This document shows, one piece after another, positions 1-8,987 of a DNA stretch of 64,000 nucleotides (positions within the stretch are counted from its first letter, which is position 1; the number at the start of each line of letters is the position of its first letter). The translations under genes and the position numbers were made by a program. The stretch spans positions 2,666,001 through 2,730,000 of the forward strand of contig OY781923.1 in NCBI GenBank assembly GCA_963677225.1, read 5' to 3'. Below the pieces are notes generated by a model. The model saw nothing but the letters and a program-made list of their open reading frames with translations. It had not been told where the DNA came from and did no database searches. The DNA is from SABI01 sp028532915. Lineage in GTDB: Bacteria; Spirochaetota; Spirochaetia; Sphaerochaetales; Sphaerochaetaceae.

Positions 1-1
1 T

Positions 2-910
2 CTGACCAACAGGAGCCTGTTCTCACTGAAGGAGCTTCCCCGTCATCTGCTGATCATTGGAGGATCGTATATCGCTCTCGAAATCGGACAGATCTTCAGA
101 CGCTTGGGAAGTGATGTATCGATTCTGGAAAAGAATGACCGGCTGATCGCACGTGAGGATCGTGATATCAGTGAAGGAATACAGAAAGTGCTGGAGGATG
201 AGGGGATCTCGGTATGGTTGAATACACAGATAGAAAAGGTTGAAAAGGCCGGCGAAGGATTATGCGTCACCTTCGGTCAGAACGGAATAAAGAGACAGGA
301 AGGAGCAACCCATCTTCTTGCTGCCGTCGGAAGGGCTGCGCAGTCACAAGATCTCCACTTGGAGAGAACCGGCATCGAGACTACAGAAAAAGGATATATC
401 AAAATCAATGAATACTGTCAGACTTCACTGGAGCATGTGTATGCCTTGGGAGATGTGAACGGAGAAGGCGCCTTCACCCATACCTCGGTACATGACGGAC
501 AGATCTTTCTCGATCACTATTTCAAAAGAGGCTCACGGTCGCTATCGTCAAGAACAGCAACCTATGCCCTGTATACGGACCCGCCGGTAGGCCGGGTGGG
601 AATGAACGAACAGGAAGCAAAGAAAACCGGAAAAGATGTGATGGTGTGCGAAATGCCGATGAGTTCGATAGCAAGAGCTAAGGAGAAAAAGGAGACTCAG
701 GGTAAAATCAAGATAGTCGTGGACAGAAAGACGGATGAGATCTTAGGAGCCACGATCTTCGGTGTCGGAGGAGATGAGCTCATAGGAATCATAAATGTGA
801 TGATGCAATCACATCTTCCCTACAGTGCACTCCAGAATACCGTGATTCCTCATCCGACAGTCGGAGAGCTCATCCCGTTCATGTTCTCGTCTCTCAGACC
901 GCTTGAATGA
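2..910 (+). CDS. FAD-dependent pyridine nucleotide-disulfide oxidoreductase, C-terminal part (partial)
   Basis: The gene enters from the left edge in frame from base 2, so the FAD-binding N-terminus and the redox CxxxxC are missing. What remains starts near the NAD(P)H-binding fold (LLIIGGSYIALEIGQIFRRL), includes the second FAD contact (VYALGDVNG) and ends with the dimerisation domain, which carries the His-Pro pair of the class I family (VIPHPTVGELIP). Known members are dihydrolipoamide dehydrogenase, mercuric reductase and RclA-like enzymes; the HPT-x-GE ending without the usual LSE block looks closer to the RclA/mercuric-reductase-like group, but the substrate cannot be fixed from this half. 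It ends 7 bases before the stop of the convergent permease gene, with no terminator between them. Confidence 0.85.
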   Translation: MTNRSLFSLKELPRHLLIIGGSYIALEIGQIFRRLGSDVSILEKNDRLIAREDRDISEGIQKVLEDEGISVWLNTQIEKVEKAGEGLCVTFGQNGIKRQEGATHLLAAVGRAAQSQDLHLERTGIETTEKGYIKINEYCQTSLEHVYALGDVNGEGAFTHTSVHDGQIFLDHYFKRGSRSLSSRTATYALYTDPPVGRVGMNEQEAKKTGKDVMVCEMPMSSIARAKEKKETQGKIKIVVDRKTDEILGATIFGVGGDELIGIINVMMQSHLPYSALQNTVIPHPTVGELIPFMFSSLRPLE

Positions 911-917
911 AGACTTT

Positions 918-1817
918 TTATTCGACTTTCTGTCTGTTGTAGTCGTAGATAGAATAAAAAACGATCGCAACAAGTGTGAAGATATAGGGAATGGCGAGAA
1001 TGAAATCGGAAGGAATATGCCATATCCCCTGTGCGTAGTTCGAAAAAGCTTCGGATATCCCGAAAATGAAAGAGGCAATCAGAAGACCGACCGGACGCTT
1101 TTGCCCGAGGAAGATCACTACAAGAGCGACCCACCCTTTTCCTGCTGTTATATTCGGAACGAAGGCGCCGAGATTGACACTCAACATCGCACCCGCAACC
1201 GCACTGAAGAACCCTGAGATAAGAAAGGCGATAAACTGATACCTTTTCGGAGAAAGCCCCACCGAGATCAGAGACTTCGGATAAAGACCTGTCGCCCTGA
1301 GACGAAACCCGAAAGGAGTCCGGTAGAGAACCACATAGGAAAGGAAAAGAAGAATGAAGCTGAGGTATGTAAAAAAGGTATGACCGAAAAGAAGCGGCCC
1401 GAGAACGGGAACGGCCTCTGTTCCCCGTTCAAACAATACCGGCATCTGCGGAAGTTCGGGAAAGGTCACAACGCCTTTGTTTGCAAAGATGTGAAATGAG
1501 AGGACTGTCGTAATTCCCGAGGCAAACAGGTTTGCCGCCAGGCCCGTAATAAAGACATTCGCCTTCAGATAGAGGGTGATAGAAGCTATGACGGCGGCAA
1601 GGAGCATCGAGCTTCCTGTACCGATCAGTATCGCCAGAACAATATTATGGGTAAAATGAAGTGAAACGACAGAAGAGAATGCTCCGAGAAGCATCAGTCC
1701 CTCGATCCCGATATTCAGCATTCCGGTGAGCTCCGTATAGAGTCCTCCGGTGGCCGCAAGAAGGAGCGGAGTCATGATAGTTACTGCACTGAAGATGAGA
1801 GAAGACACGGTATCCAT
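918..1817 (-). CDS. ABC transporter permease, BMP/nucleoside-type importer (second permease)
   Basis: This 299-residue inner-membrane protein has about eight to ten hydrophobic segments and the glycine-rich signature of the simple-sugar/nucleoside permeases (GLYTELTGMLNIGIEGLMLLG, then PFGFRLRATG). It matches the shorter of the two permeases in NupOPQ/YufOPQ and in the treponemal RfuBCD type systems. Its ATG shares one base with the stop of the upstream permease (TGATG), so translation is coupled. It is the last gene of the importer block. The substrate is inferred to be a nucleoside, riboflavin or a sugar-like compound; the sequence does not decide. Confidence 0.85.
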   Translation of the reverse strand: MDTVSSLIFSAVTIMTPLLLAATGGLYTELTGMLNIGIEGLMLLGAFSSVVSLHFTHNIVLAILIGTGSSMLLAAVIASITLYLKANVFITGLAANLFASGITTVLSFHIFANKGVVTFPELPQMPVLFERGTEAVPVLGPLLFGHTFFTYLSFILLFLSYVVLYRTPFGFRLRATGLYPKSLISVGLSPKRYQFIAFLISGFFSAVAGAMLSVNLGAFVPNITAGKGWVALVVIFLGQKRPVGLLIASFIFGISEAFSNYAQGIWHIPSDFILAIPYIFTLVAIVFYSIYDYNRQKVE

Positions 1818-2872
1818 CAGATTCTCCTCTTTTTAAGGCCCAGCCGCTGCAGCGTCACAGAAGAGACAAGGAAGAAGACTGTTGCCTGGACAATCGAAGA
1901 GAGCTCGAAGGTAACATCACTGTAGAGCATCGCGCTGCGGGCTCCGGATTCAATATATGCGAAAAAGAGTGCAGCGGGGATCACGGCAAACGGACGATAC
2001 CGGGCGATGAGTGCTACCGCGAGAGCATTCCATCCCATTCCGGAAGAAAAGTCCTTGATTGTCGCATGATAGGTACCGAATATGCTCAAAGATCCCGCCA
2101 GAGCATACATCGCACCGCTTACGAACATCGGCATAATCTGGTAGTACATGACATTCACCCCCGCATATTTCGCGAATCTCGGATTATCTCCGTACATTCT
2201 CAATTCGAAACCGGTCCGGCTTCTGTACATCAGCGCATGGATGATGAAAACTGCCGCCACCGCAACGATCAGCGACGTATTCAGATTCGAAGGGGGAAGG
2301 ATGTAGGAAAGCTCTGCTGTTTCGGAAATCGGCTGCGTGCTGAACAGATTGGTGAGAGGATCGTCGAACGGACCTGTTATCAGATAGTTAACGATCAGGA
2401 CGACTGCATTTGATATGAGGAAAGATGTGATCAGAACATTAGTATTCCATCTATAGCGCAGGACTCCCGAAATCCCTGCAAGTATTCCAGAACTCATCAT
2501 AGCGACAAAAATAGCTATCACTGCACCTGCTCTCCCGAGCGGCTCCAATGCTATGACGGTCAGTGTCGCTATCAGGGCCCCGAAATAGAGCTGCCCTTCC
2601 CCTCCGATATTCATACTCCCCGACCTGAAGGCAAGCGAGATTCCCAGTCCTCCTATGATGAGGGGGACTGCCATGTTGATCATGTTTCCGAAGTCATACA
2701 AAGAGAGAAACGGACCGTTGAAGAAATAGTAGATTGTCTTGTCAGGAGTCTCGCTCAGATAGTAGGAAAAGCCCACCAAAGCTACCAGAGATACAAAGAC
2801 GATGAAAATCAGTCCCACCATAGAACGCAGCATATATATGACAGGGTTATAACATTCGATCTTCTTTTTCAC
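1817..2872 (-). CDS. ABC transporter permease, BMP/nucleoside-type importer (first permease)
   Basis: A 351-residue polytopic permease with an N-terminal cytoplasmic stub and the family motif SMNIGGEGQLYFGALIA, followed by RTGFELRMYGDNPRFAKYAGV, the loop that contacts the ATPase. It is the longer NupP/YufP-like partner of the next gene and probably forms a heterodimer with it. Its start overlaps the end of the ATPase gene by four bases (ATGA), a usual arrangement for fixed stoichiometry in ABC operons. Confidence 0.85.
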   Translation of the reverse strand: MKKKIECYNPVIYMLRSMVGLIFIVFVSLVALVGFSYYLSETPDKTIYYFFNGPFLSLYDFGNMINMAVPLIIGGLGISLAFRSGSMNIGGEGQLYFGALIATLTVIALEPLGRAGAVIAIFVAMMSSGILAGISGVLRYRWNTNVLITSFLISNAVVLIVNYLITGPFDDPLTNLFSTQPISETAELSYILPPSNLNTSLIVAVAAVFIIHALMYRSRTGFELRMYGDNPRFAKYAGVNVMYYQIMPMFVSGAMYALAGSLSIFGTYHATIKDFSSGMGWNALAVALIARYRPFAVIPAALFFAYIESGARSAMLYSDVTFELSSIVQATVFFLVSSVTLQRLGLKKRRI

Positions 2873-4416
2873 ATCTTGCCTCTTTTCACTCTTACCGCTT
2901 TTCCAAGCAGAAATGGTCCAAGACTCTCTTTTGTCATAGTAGAGACTTCTCCGACTCCGAATCGTGCTACCACAGCCCCCCTTGAAAAGATGAGAAGACG
3001 ATCGCTCAGAGAGATGATCTCATCCAGATTGGATGAAAGAAGAAGAACCCCTATCCCGCTGTTTCTCAGCTTGATGATCTGCTCATGAATAAAGGATGCA
3101 CTCGATGCATCGAGTCCCCAGGTCGGTTCACAACAGATTATCACATCCTTCACTTTCTCGATCTCACGGGCAAGGATCACTTTCTGAATATTTCCTCCCG
3201 AAAGAGTCCCGATCGCCTGATATGGTTCACTTTTGATCTTATACCGGCTTATCAGCTGCCGGGTATATGCCTGAATCTTCCTTTTTCTGATTCCGAAAGG
3301 GGGGAAGAATTTCTCCCGTGAAGTTGCGATCATATTCTCGCTCACAGGCGCTGTGAGAGAACTACCCGTGTACAGACGATCGCTGGGAACGAAAGGAAGC
3401 CCTATCTCGCGGGTCCGGGCTCTCTTGTGTTCACTCGAAAGGATCGTATCATGGTAGAAAATCTTCCCTTTCGAAATAGGCAGCTCTCCGAGAAGGACAG
3501 ATTCAAGCTGTCCCAGGCCATTTCCTGAAATTCCGGTGCAACCAAGGATCTCTCCTCTGAAAAGATCAAAATGGATATCATCTAGCAGCGGCTGTTTCTG
3601 ATTGTGTCGTTCAATCGAGACATGATCTACCGAAAGAACTATCCGGTCTGAATCGATACTAGTGAGAATCTTTGCCGGGACGGCGGCAGTCTCTCCCATC
3701 ATCATCCTGCCTATGGATTGTTCATCTACAAGAGATGTCTCGTAGGTTCCGATCATGGCTCCCTGTCTCATTATCGCCACTCTGTCGGATATTTCAAGGA
3801 TCTCATGGAGCTTGTGGGTTATGAGAATGATCGAAACACCTTTAGACTGGAGAGAACGCAATGTTGAAAAGAGAGCATCAATCTCCTGACTTGTCAACAC
3901 TGCAGTAGGTTCATCGAGGATCAGGACCCTCACGTCACGGTACAGCATCTTCAGTATCTCTACCTGCTGTTTCTCCCCCACGCTCAGAGAACCCACAAGA
4001 GCGTCCGGCTCGACTGAGAAATGGTTTTCTTCAATCAGAGTAGCGACCTTACTGCTGTTCTTCCGTTCGTCATATAGCAGATGATGGACAGTGTTCTCCT
4101 TCCCCAGCACGACATTCTGTGCAACGGTAAATTCATCAACCAGCGTCACATGCTGCTGAACCATACCGATTCCCAACCGTGCAGCATCGAGAGGAGAGCT
4201 GATATTAACTTTTTTCCCGTCAACTTCAATCATTCCCTCATCAAATTCTTCCATCCCGTACAGAATCTTCATCAAAGTTGTCTTCCCGGCACCGTTCTCG
4301 CCTGCCAGAGAGAGGATCTCTCTCTCATTGAGTGTCAGATCAACATGATCGTTCGCTTTGAGAAGTGTGTATGGATAAACTTTAACTATCGAGTGCATCT
4401 GCACTATGGGGAACAT
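2869..4416 (-). CDS. ABC transporter ATP-binding protein with two nucleotide-binding domains (BMP-type importer)
   Basis: The 515-residue protein has two ABC domains in tandem. The first has Walker A GENGAGKTT near residue 40, signature LSVGEKQQVEIL and Walker B VLILDEPTAVL. The second keeps LSGGNIQKVILARE, but its Walker A region reads GCTGISGNGLGQ and lacks the Lys-Ser/Thr, as is usual for the degenerate half of RbsA/NupO-like ATPases. The start follows a good ribosome site (AGAGG). It energises the two permeases encoded after it and would be fed by the BMP-family binding protein encoded before it. Confidence 0.9.
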   Translation of the reverse strand: MFPIVQMHSIVKVYPYTLLKANDHVDLTLNEREILSLAGENGAGKTTLMKILYGMEEFDEGMIEVDGKKVNISSPLDAARLGIGMVQQHVTLVDEFTVAQNVVLGKENTVHHLLYDERKNSSKVATLIEENHFSVEPDALVGSLSVGEKQQVEILKMLYRDVRVLILDEPTAVLTSQEIDALFSTLRSLQSKGVSIILITHKLHEILEISDRVAIMRQGAMIGTYETSLVDEQSIGRMMMGETAAVPAKILTSIDSDRIVLSVDHVSIERHNQKQPLLDDIHFDLFRGEILGCTGISGNGLGQLESVLLGELPISKGKIFYHDTILSSEHKRARTREIGLPFVPSDRLYTGSSLTAPVSENMIATSREKFFPPFGIRKRKIQAYTRQLISRYKIKSEPYQAIGTLSGGNIQKVILAREIEKVKDVIICCEPTWGLDASSASFIHEQIIKLRNSGIGVLLLSSNLDEIISLSDRLLIFSRGAVVARFGVGEVSTMTKESLGPFLLGKAVRVKRGKM

Positions 4417-4463
4417 TGCAACCTCTTATTTATTTCATAGACTGAGAAAAAGATACATTCAAT

Positions 4464-5507
4464 TTATAAAACCGGCAATGTATAGGATATTGAACCGTTT
4501 CTCAACCGTTCCATGAAGGAGGCAAACTCGTCTCTGATATCCTGAGGAAGTGAAGAGACATAGAGAGGATCTTCAAAATGGAATCCTATATAGCCTTCTT
4601 CGAGTCCGACAACAGTAGCTTTTCCGTATTCCACAGTACCATTTACCACATCAGAGAGGATCTCCATCACAAGTTTCTTCTGTTCCATCGATCCGCTTCC
4701 CACAACATACCCCGGAGCGGCACTGTATTCATTCTTATCATGGAATACAACATATGCCCCTTTCTGTGTGACTGTCTTGAATACTCCCTGAGCGGCACCT
4801 CCCGCTATTACTGCAAAGATATCAACACCGCCGTCTATCATGCTCGAGGCCAGGTCGGAAGCCTTGTTCGCATCGAACCAGTTACCTATCACTCTGAAAT
4901 CAAGTTCGATATCTTTGTTCACCAATCGGGCGCCATCAAGGAAACCCGGCAGGATATGATTGTTTAAAAGAGGATACTCCTGCGATGCGATGAAACCGAT
5001 TTTCAGGTTCTCATTGGCAAATTCCATATCACTCGCGGTAACAAGTCCTGCAAGATATCCCAGATATAGCGACTGCTCGTACTGATTGTAGAGATAGGTT
5101 CTCATCTGATCGTTCCCTTCTGCATAGGCATCTGTGATGATGAACTTCTGGTCGGGAAATTTTTCCCCGACCCTTTCGCAGATTTCAGGAAGTGATGGAT
5201 TTGTGCTCAAAACGACATCATATTCGCCTGTCGCGACCAGACTGGTGAGCTGTTGTTCCCATTGAGCCTGGTTAAATCCCGCTTCATAGACTTTCACAGA
5301 TACGTTCTCTTTATCCTGAGCGAACTCATTTGCTCCGGCGACCATTGTCTCATAGGGAGGAGAACCCGCAGCCACACCGGGAACAAAGACAAGAACAGAG
5401 AAAGAATCATCAGCCTTTGCTTCTTCTTTGACTCCGGCTGCACCTAGAGGACTGAGAAGAAAAAGGACAAAAAACACTGCCAAAACGGAATATATTCTAT
5501 TATTCAT
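4464..5507 (-). CDS. BMP-family ABC substrate-binding protein
   Basis: A 347-residue exported binding protein. Residues 1-24 form a signal peptide ending in LGAAG; there is no lipobox cysteine, so it is a soluble or uncleaved-anchor form rather than a classical lipoprotein. The mature part has BMP/PnrA-like features: the EAGFNQAQWEQQL and DVVLSTNPSLPEI segments, QSLYLGYLAGLVTAS, and a late VIAGGAAQGVFKTV strand-turn. BMP proteins bind purine nucleosides (PnrA) or riboflavin (RfuA of Treponema pallidum), and the gene order binding protein, double ATPase, two permeases fits both. The xylulokinase-like gene upstream points to a nucleoside- or sugar-derived substrate; that is inference. Confidence 0.85.
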   Translation of the reverse strand: MNNRIYSVLAVFFVLFLLSPLGAAGVKEEAKADDSFSVLVFVPGVAAGSPPYETMVAGANEFAQDKENVSVKVYEAGFNQAQWEQQLTSLVATGEYDVVLSTNPSLPEICERVGEKFPDQKFIITDAYAEGNDQMRTYLYNQYEQSLYLGYLAGLVTASDMEFANENLKIGFIASQEYPLLNNHILPGFLDGARLVNKDIELDFRVIGNWFDANKASDLASSMIDGGVDIFAVIAGGAAQGVFKTVTQKGAYVVFHDKNEYSAAPGYVVGSGSMEQKKLVMEILSDVVNGTVEYGKATVVGLEEGYIGFHFEDPLYVSSLPQDIRDEFASFMERLRNGSISYTLPVL

Positions 5508-5598
5508 TGATACCCCCTGAAGTTCTGATATTGGAAAAACTGTATCACAAGGTCAAAGAACACTCTACCCCTTCACGGAAAAAGCACTGAGGATCAAA

Positions 5599-7032
5599 TC
5601 AGCTCCATTGCCCTTTCAATGCCTTATATAGAGACCGGTAGCGCCCGAACAGATCATCATATAGAGCTTTCTTGTTCGTATCGGGATAGTAGAATGTATC
5701 AAAAGAAATGAGAGATTCGCACGATTGGGTGAGTGAACTGAATCTCCCAACCGCATATTGGGCAAGAACCATAGCACCTACCATCTCAGCTTCACTGATA
5801 GAAGGAACGGCAACCTCTCTCTGGGTGATATCAGCTTTAATCTGCTGCAGAATCGGAATCGAGGAACTTCCTCCCACCGTACGAAGGGTGGTAACTTCCT
5901 GTCCGACATCTTCGATAGTCTCTATCACATCACGAATCGCGAAGGAAACACCTTCGACCACGGCTCTGAACAGATAGGAATCTGTAGTTCCGAGATTCAG
6001 CCCCGAAAAAACTCCTTTTGCGTTCGGATCCCATATCGGGGCCCTTTCTCCTGCAAGATAGGGAAGAAACAATAGAGAGTTTGCTCCTGGGGGGACCGTC
6101 TCGATCTTCTGAAACATCTGTTCGTATGAAAGAGAATCCAGATTCAGCAGGTTTCGTGCCCAGGTGATCGCCTTACCCGAGGTAGATATCATTCCCGATA
6201 TATTGTAATAGGGGTCGATAGGGTGTCTGAAACTCATCAGCCTAGAATCGGTCACATCGACACGTGAACAGACATTGATCCCTTCGCTTGTTCCCGAACG
6301 GTCGCATACCATTCCGGGGCGGACAACCGAACAGCCGAGTATGGAAACGACAAAATCGGGTCCCCCCGCAATAACCTTCGCTTTCGGAGGAATAGAAAAT
6401 GCTTTGGAGGCAAGTGACGAAACATTCCCTATGAATGCACCTGGAAAGATAAGCGGAGCAAATTTTTCCCTGTCGAGTGATAGTGTATCAAGCAGAGAAT
6501 CATCGTAATACCATGTGTATGCCTCAGGTGCATGCATGATCGCTGTAAGCTCATTTGTGAGGAGGTAATTCACATAATCGTAACTCGAAAGGAAACAGAT
6601 CGCTTTATCATACAAAGCTTTCTCATGCCGAGCCAGATACAATGCCTTCGGGACAAAGAAAGAAGCGTCGACGAACCGTCCTATGGCGGCCGAGACCTCT
6701 CTCGATTCCTCTACAGCTCTTCTGTCGAAATAAAGACGGGCAAGGGCGGCCGGTGCATAGAGCAGCCCGTCCTCATAAACTGCCGGAGCAAGAACCGGCA
6801 CCAGGGAAGGACCGCTTCCTGTCACGATGATCGCCTCAAGATCATCGGTCTTCGGCATATTCACAAAAAGGTGCCGCAGAGCGATGGAAAAAGCCTTAGG
6901 ATCGATACAGGTTCCGTCAAAGAAGAAAAATCTCTCATCCAGAGCGGTCGTATCGTAATGAATCATTGCGCCATCTTCGCTAAATAGTGCGGCTTTGCAG
7001 TTTGTCGTTCCGATATCGATCGTGAGAATCAT
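5599..7032 (-). CDS. FGGY-family carbohydrate kinase, xylulokinase-like
   Basis: A 477-residue soluble kinase. The N-terminal phosphate-binding motif is DIGTTNCKAALF, followed by the FGGY_N core with IAGGPDFVVSILGCSVV; the C-terminal domain has YLAGERAPIWDPNAKGVF and the adenosine motif VGGSSSIPILQQIKAD. These match xylulokinases and their relatives, which phosphorylate pentuloses or other polyols with ATP. Length is normal for the family. It lies in the same direction as the BMP importer, 91 bases upstream of the binding protein, which suggests that the imported compound or a product of it is the substrate. The start follows GGAGGGAAAAAG. Confidence 0.88.
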   Translation of the reverse strand: MILTIDIGTTNCKAALFSEDGAMIHYDTTALDERFFFFDGTCIDPKAFSIALRHLFVNMPKTDDLEAIIVTGSGPSLVPVLAPAVYEDGLLYAPAALARLYFDRRAVEESREVSAAIGRFVDASFFVPKALYLARHEKALYDKAICFLSSYDYVNYLLTNELTAIMHAPEAYTWYYDDSLLDTLSLDREKFAPLIFPGAFIGNVSSLASKAFSIPPKAKVIAGGPDFVVSILGCSVVRPGMVCDRSGTSEGINVCSRVDVTDSRLMSFRHPIDPYYNISGMISTSGKAITWARNLLNLDSLSYEQMFQKIETVPPGANSLLFLPYLAGERAPIWDPNAKGVFSGLNLGTTDSYLFRAVVEGVSFAIRDVIETIEDVGQEVTTLRTVGGSSSIPILQQIKADITQREVAVPSISEAEMVGAMVLAQYAVGRFSSLTQSCESLISFDTFYYPDTNKKALYDDLFGRYRSLYKALKGQWS

Positions 7033-7138
7033 CTTTTTCCCTCCGGCCTTTTCCCTGTATACACAAGGCGGACAGGTCCTCCGGTGGAGACAAGAATATA
7101 CCTCAAGGCAATATTCATCAAGAACCTTACAGGAAAGA

Positions 7139-7597
7139 TCAGCTCAACAGATCCAGAAGCTCTCTGATCGTATCTTTGGGCAGATCAGGGTCTTCACATT
7201 CGAGAAGGGATTGGAGTAGTTCGATACTTTTTCTGTCCTGGGCTATCATAAAGCCTTCCTCACGGGCACAATCCTCTCCGAGAATCTGAAGGGAATGGTA
7301 CAATGCTCTTTCAAGAAGAGACTGCTGCTGCCTGACCATCGCCAGCTGTCCTGTCTTGCTATGGAAAACCTCCTGCAAAGAAGAACTCACCTCACTGCTT
7401 TTCTCTTTCCTTTCAGGAAAAGATGTGACCATCAAACTGATCGCATGAGACGGGCATGCATCTACACATAAACGACATCCGTCGAGACATTTTGAGGCAT
7501 CGATCTGTCCCGTCTCAGTGTCGGTTGCTCCGGTGGGACATACGAACAGACACAGACAATCTTTGGTACACAATGAACTATTTCTTACAGCATACAT
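7139..7597 (-). CDS. Small 4Fe-4S ferredoxin-like protein with a helical tail
   Basis: The first third of this 152-residue protein holds two 4Fe-4S-type cysteine groups: an unusual first group (C-TKDC-LC-LFVCP) and a regular second one (CLDGCRLCVDACP). The rest is predicted to be helical, rich in Glu, Gln and Leu, and without recognised motifs. It is likely a cytoplasmic electron carrier. It starts three bases after the stop of the rubredoxin-like gene behind a clear GAAAGGAG site, so the two are co-expressed and could form a redox pair. I do not recognise the tail. Confidence 0.75.
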   Translation of the reverse strand: MYAVRNSSLCTKDCLCLFVCPTGATDTETGQIDASKCLDGCRLCVDACPSHAISLMVTSFPERKEKSSEVSSSLQEVFHSKTGQLAMVRQQQSLLERALYHSLQILGEDCAREEGFMIAQDRKSIELLQSLLECEDPDLPKDTIRELLDLLS

Positions 7598-7600
7598 GGG

Positions 7601-8065
7601 TCAATTCTCCTTTCTGATCTTCGTGAAACGTGATGACGGAGCTTTGCAGATCGGACAGACAGCCGGAACCTGAGGTGATATCGCAATGAAGCCGCATGCT
7701 TCACAGACCCACACTTCCTTTCCTTCGAACAGCTGCTCCTTCTGATTTTTGTAGCGTGTCAGAATCGATTTGTGAATCGCACTTACCTTTTTGCCCCATG
7801 TCGCACATCTGAGTGCTCCCCGGTCTTCCGAGATCTTCCCCTCTTTCTCGACTTCAGGATACCTGCTGCTTACATCCTGTGAGACCGATGAGACAAGTTC
7901 ATCGATATCGAACCCGGTTTCCTTCGAACTGTTCTTTTTGAAGAATGTACTTAATGTATCCAGTTTTTTACTGACTTCAGCGTTCATCTGTTTTTCGGCA
8001 GATTTGGCCAGATTGGAGAAAACCAGAGCCAGTTCATCATATCCGTATTGCTTTTGTTCCTTCAC
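7601..8065 (-). CDS. Rubredoxin-like (rubrerythrin-type) domain protein
   Basis: A GTG at 8065 behind a perfect AAGGAGGA site is the likely start, giving 154 residues; an in-frame extension to 8215 would run into the glutaredoxin gene and adds nothing conserved. The N-terminal two thirds are helical and charged. The C-terminus carries a rubredoxin-like knuckle pair (WVCEACGFIAI and CPICKAPSSRF) as found at the end of rubrerythrins. The diiron Glu/His set of a rubrerythrin is not evident, so it is a stand-alone iron or zinc ribbon with a helical partner domain. It is divergent from glutaredoxin and translationally close to the ferredoxin gene, consistent with electron transfer in oxygen defence. 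Confidence 0.75.
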   Translation of the reverse strand: MKEQKQYGYDELALVFSNLAKSAEKQMNAEVSKKLDTLSTFFKKNSSKETGFDIDELVSSVSQDVSSRYPEVEKEGKISEDRGALRCATWGKKVSAIHKSILTRYKNQKEQLFEGKEVWVCEACGFIAISPQVPAVCPICKAPSSRFTKIRKEN

Positions 8066-8124
8066 CGTAATCCTCCTTCTGTCTATGCTACCATCCGTCG
8101 GTGATGTTGTCACCAACTCTTTTG

Positions 8125-8153
8125 TTGACCGTCTTATCCGTTGAAGGTATGTT
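8125..8153 (+). promoter_or_regulatory. Promoter of the glutaredoxin gene
   Basis: TTGACC (8125-8130) and TATGTT (8148-8153) are separated by 17 bases, 40 bases before the glutaredoxin ATG. A 5-5-5 inverted repeat (GGTGA/TCACC, 8100-8114) lies just upstream between the two divergent genes. Confidence 0.7.
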
Positions 8154-8192
8154 GAATGCGTAAGAAAGAATACTAATCTAAGGAGGCAGCAT

Positions 8193-8423
8193 ATGGCTGT
8201 TACATTGTATAGCACACCAACTTGCGGATTCTGTAAAATGGCAAAAAGTTATTTGGCGAACAACAATATTCCTTTCACAGAATATAATGTCGCATCGAAT
8301 TCCGAAAAGGCCCAGGAAATGGTAAGAAAATCGGGTCAGATGGGAGTTCCCGTAATTGATATCAACGGAAAGGTTATCGTAGGTTTCGATAGGACCGCTA
8401 TCGATCAGGCTCTCAAACGATAA
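8193..8423 (+). CDS. Glutaredoxin
   Basis: A complete 76-residue glutaredoxin. The redox motif CGFC is at residues 11-14, followed by the cis-proline stretch GVPVIDING and the glutathione-side GFDRTAIDQAL. It reduces disulfides or mixed disulfides in the cytoplasm. The short length and TPTCGFCKMAK context resemble the NrdH/YruB-like group, which can be fed by thioredoxin reductase. It is preceded by a strong AAGGAGG site and is followed by its own terminator. Confidence 0.92.
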   Translation: MAVTLYSTPTCGFCKMAKSYLANNNIPFTEYNVASNSEKAQEMVRKSGQMGVPVIDINGKVIVGFDRTAIDQALKR

Positions 8424-8445
8424 AAAAAGTCAAAGAACTGTATAG

Positions 8446-8484
8446 AAGAGCACAGCGCCTGCTGAAGGCTGTTGTGCTCTTTTC
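8446..8484 (+). terminator. Rho-independent terminator after glutaredoxin
   Basis: An AGAGCACAGC arm and a complementary GCTGTTGTGCTCT arm (one G-T pair) are followed by TTTT. The -35 element of the next gene overlaps its right arm. Confidence 0.85.
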
Positions 8485-8499
8485 ATTTGATGATATACT
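8472..8499 (+). promoter_or_regulatory. Promoter of ogt, placing the transcript start at the ATG
   Basis: TTGTGC (8472-8477) and TATACT (8494-8499) are spaced by 16 bases. Only seven bases separate the -10 box from the ATG at 8507 and there is no Shine-Dalgarno sequence, so the mRNA is probably leaderless. Confidence 0.55.
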
Positions 8500-8506
8500 G
8501 AATGAC

Positions 8507-8983
8507 ATGAATTACTATTATTGCTATCAATTAGCAGACTATCATGTGCTTATAGCAGAGAGAGATGGAAGCATTCATACGATCTTTAGCAATACGGATT
8601 CTCATCAGCACCCTTCGTTAGGAGAAGAAAGAGAGACAGATGTGATACGGGAAGCTTCGATGCAGCTGAAACAGTACTTCGAAAAAAGCCGCCGCACGTT
8701 CACCTTTCCTATAGAGATCACAGGGACCCCTTTTCAGAGGAGAGTCTACAACGCGCTGCTTGAGATTCCCTATGGTCAGACCGCATCATACAAAGAGATC
8801 GCCGAAAGAGCCGGTTCTCCCAAAGGATATCGTGCTGTAGGCAATACAGTAAACAGAAACCCCTTATGGATTGCAGTGCCCTGCCACAGAGTGATAGGGT
8901 CAGACGGTTCTCTGGTCGGATACGCAGGCGGATTGCAGATGAAGAAGAAACTTCTGGAAATAGAAGGTTATCGTCGGTCCTAA
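8507..8983 (+). CDS. ogt: Methylated-DNA--[protein]-cysteine S-methyltransferase
   Basis: The enzyme removes alkyl groups from O6-alkylguanine by transferring them to its own cysteine. The active site PCHRVIGSDGSLVGYAGGL is intact, and the helix-turn-helix wing (TASYKEIAERAGSPKGYRAVG) reads the minor groove. With ATG 8507 the protein has 158 residues, the usual length; the GTG at 8474 lies inside the preceding terminator and is not credible. The -10 box ends seven bases before this ATG. Confidence 0.93.
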   Translation: MNYYYCYQLADYHVLIAERDGSIHTIFSNTDSHQHPSLGEERETDVIREASMQLKQYFEKSRRTFTFPIEITGTPFQRRVYNALLEIPYGQTASYKEIAERAGSPKGYRAVGNTVNRNPLWIAVPCHRVIGSDGSLVGYAGGLQMKKKLLEIEGYRRS

Positions 8984-8987
8984 AAAC

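Noticed and set aside
8066..8215. N-terminal extension of the rubredoxin-like protein
   Set aside because: Overlaps the glutaredoxin start and its promoter; GTG 8065 has a perfect ribosome site.
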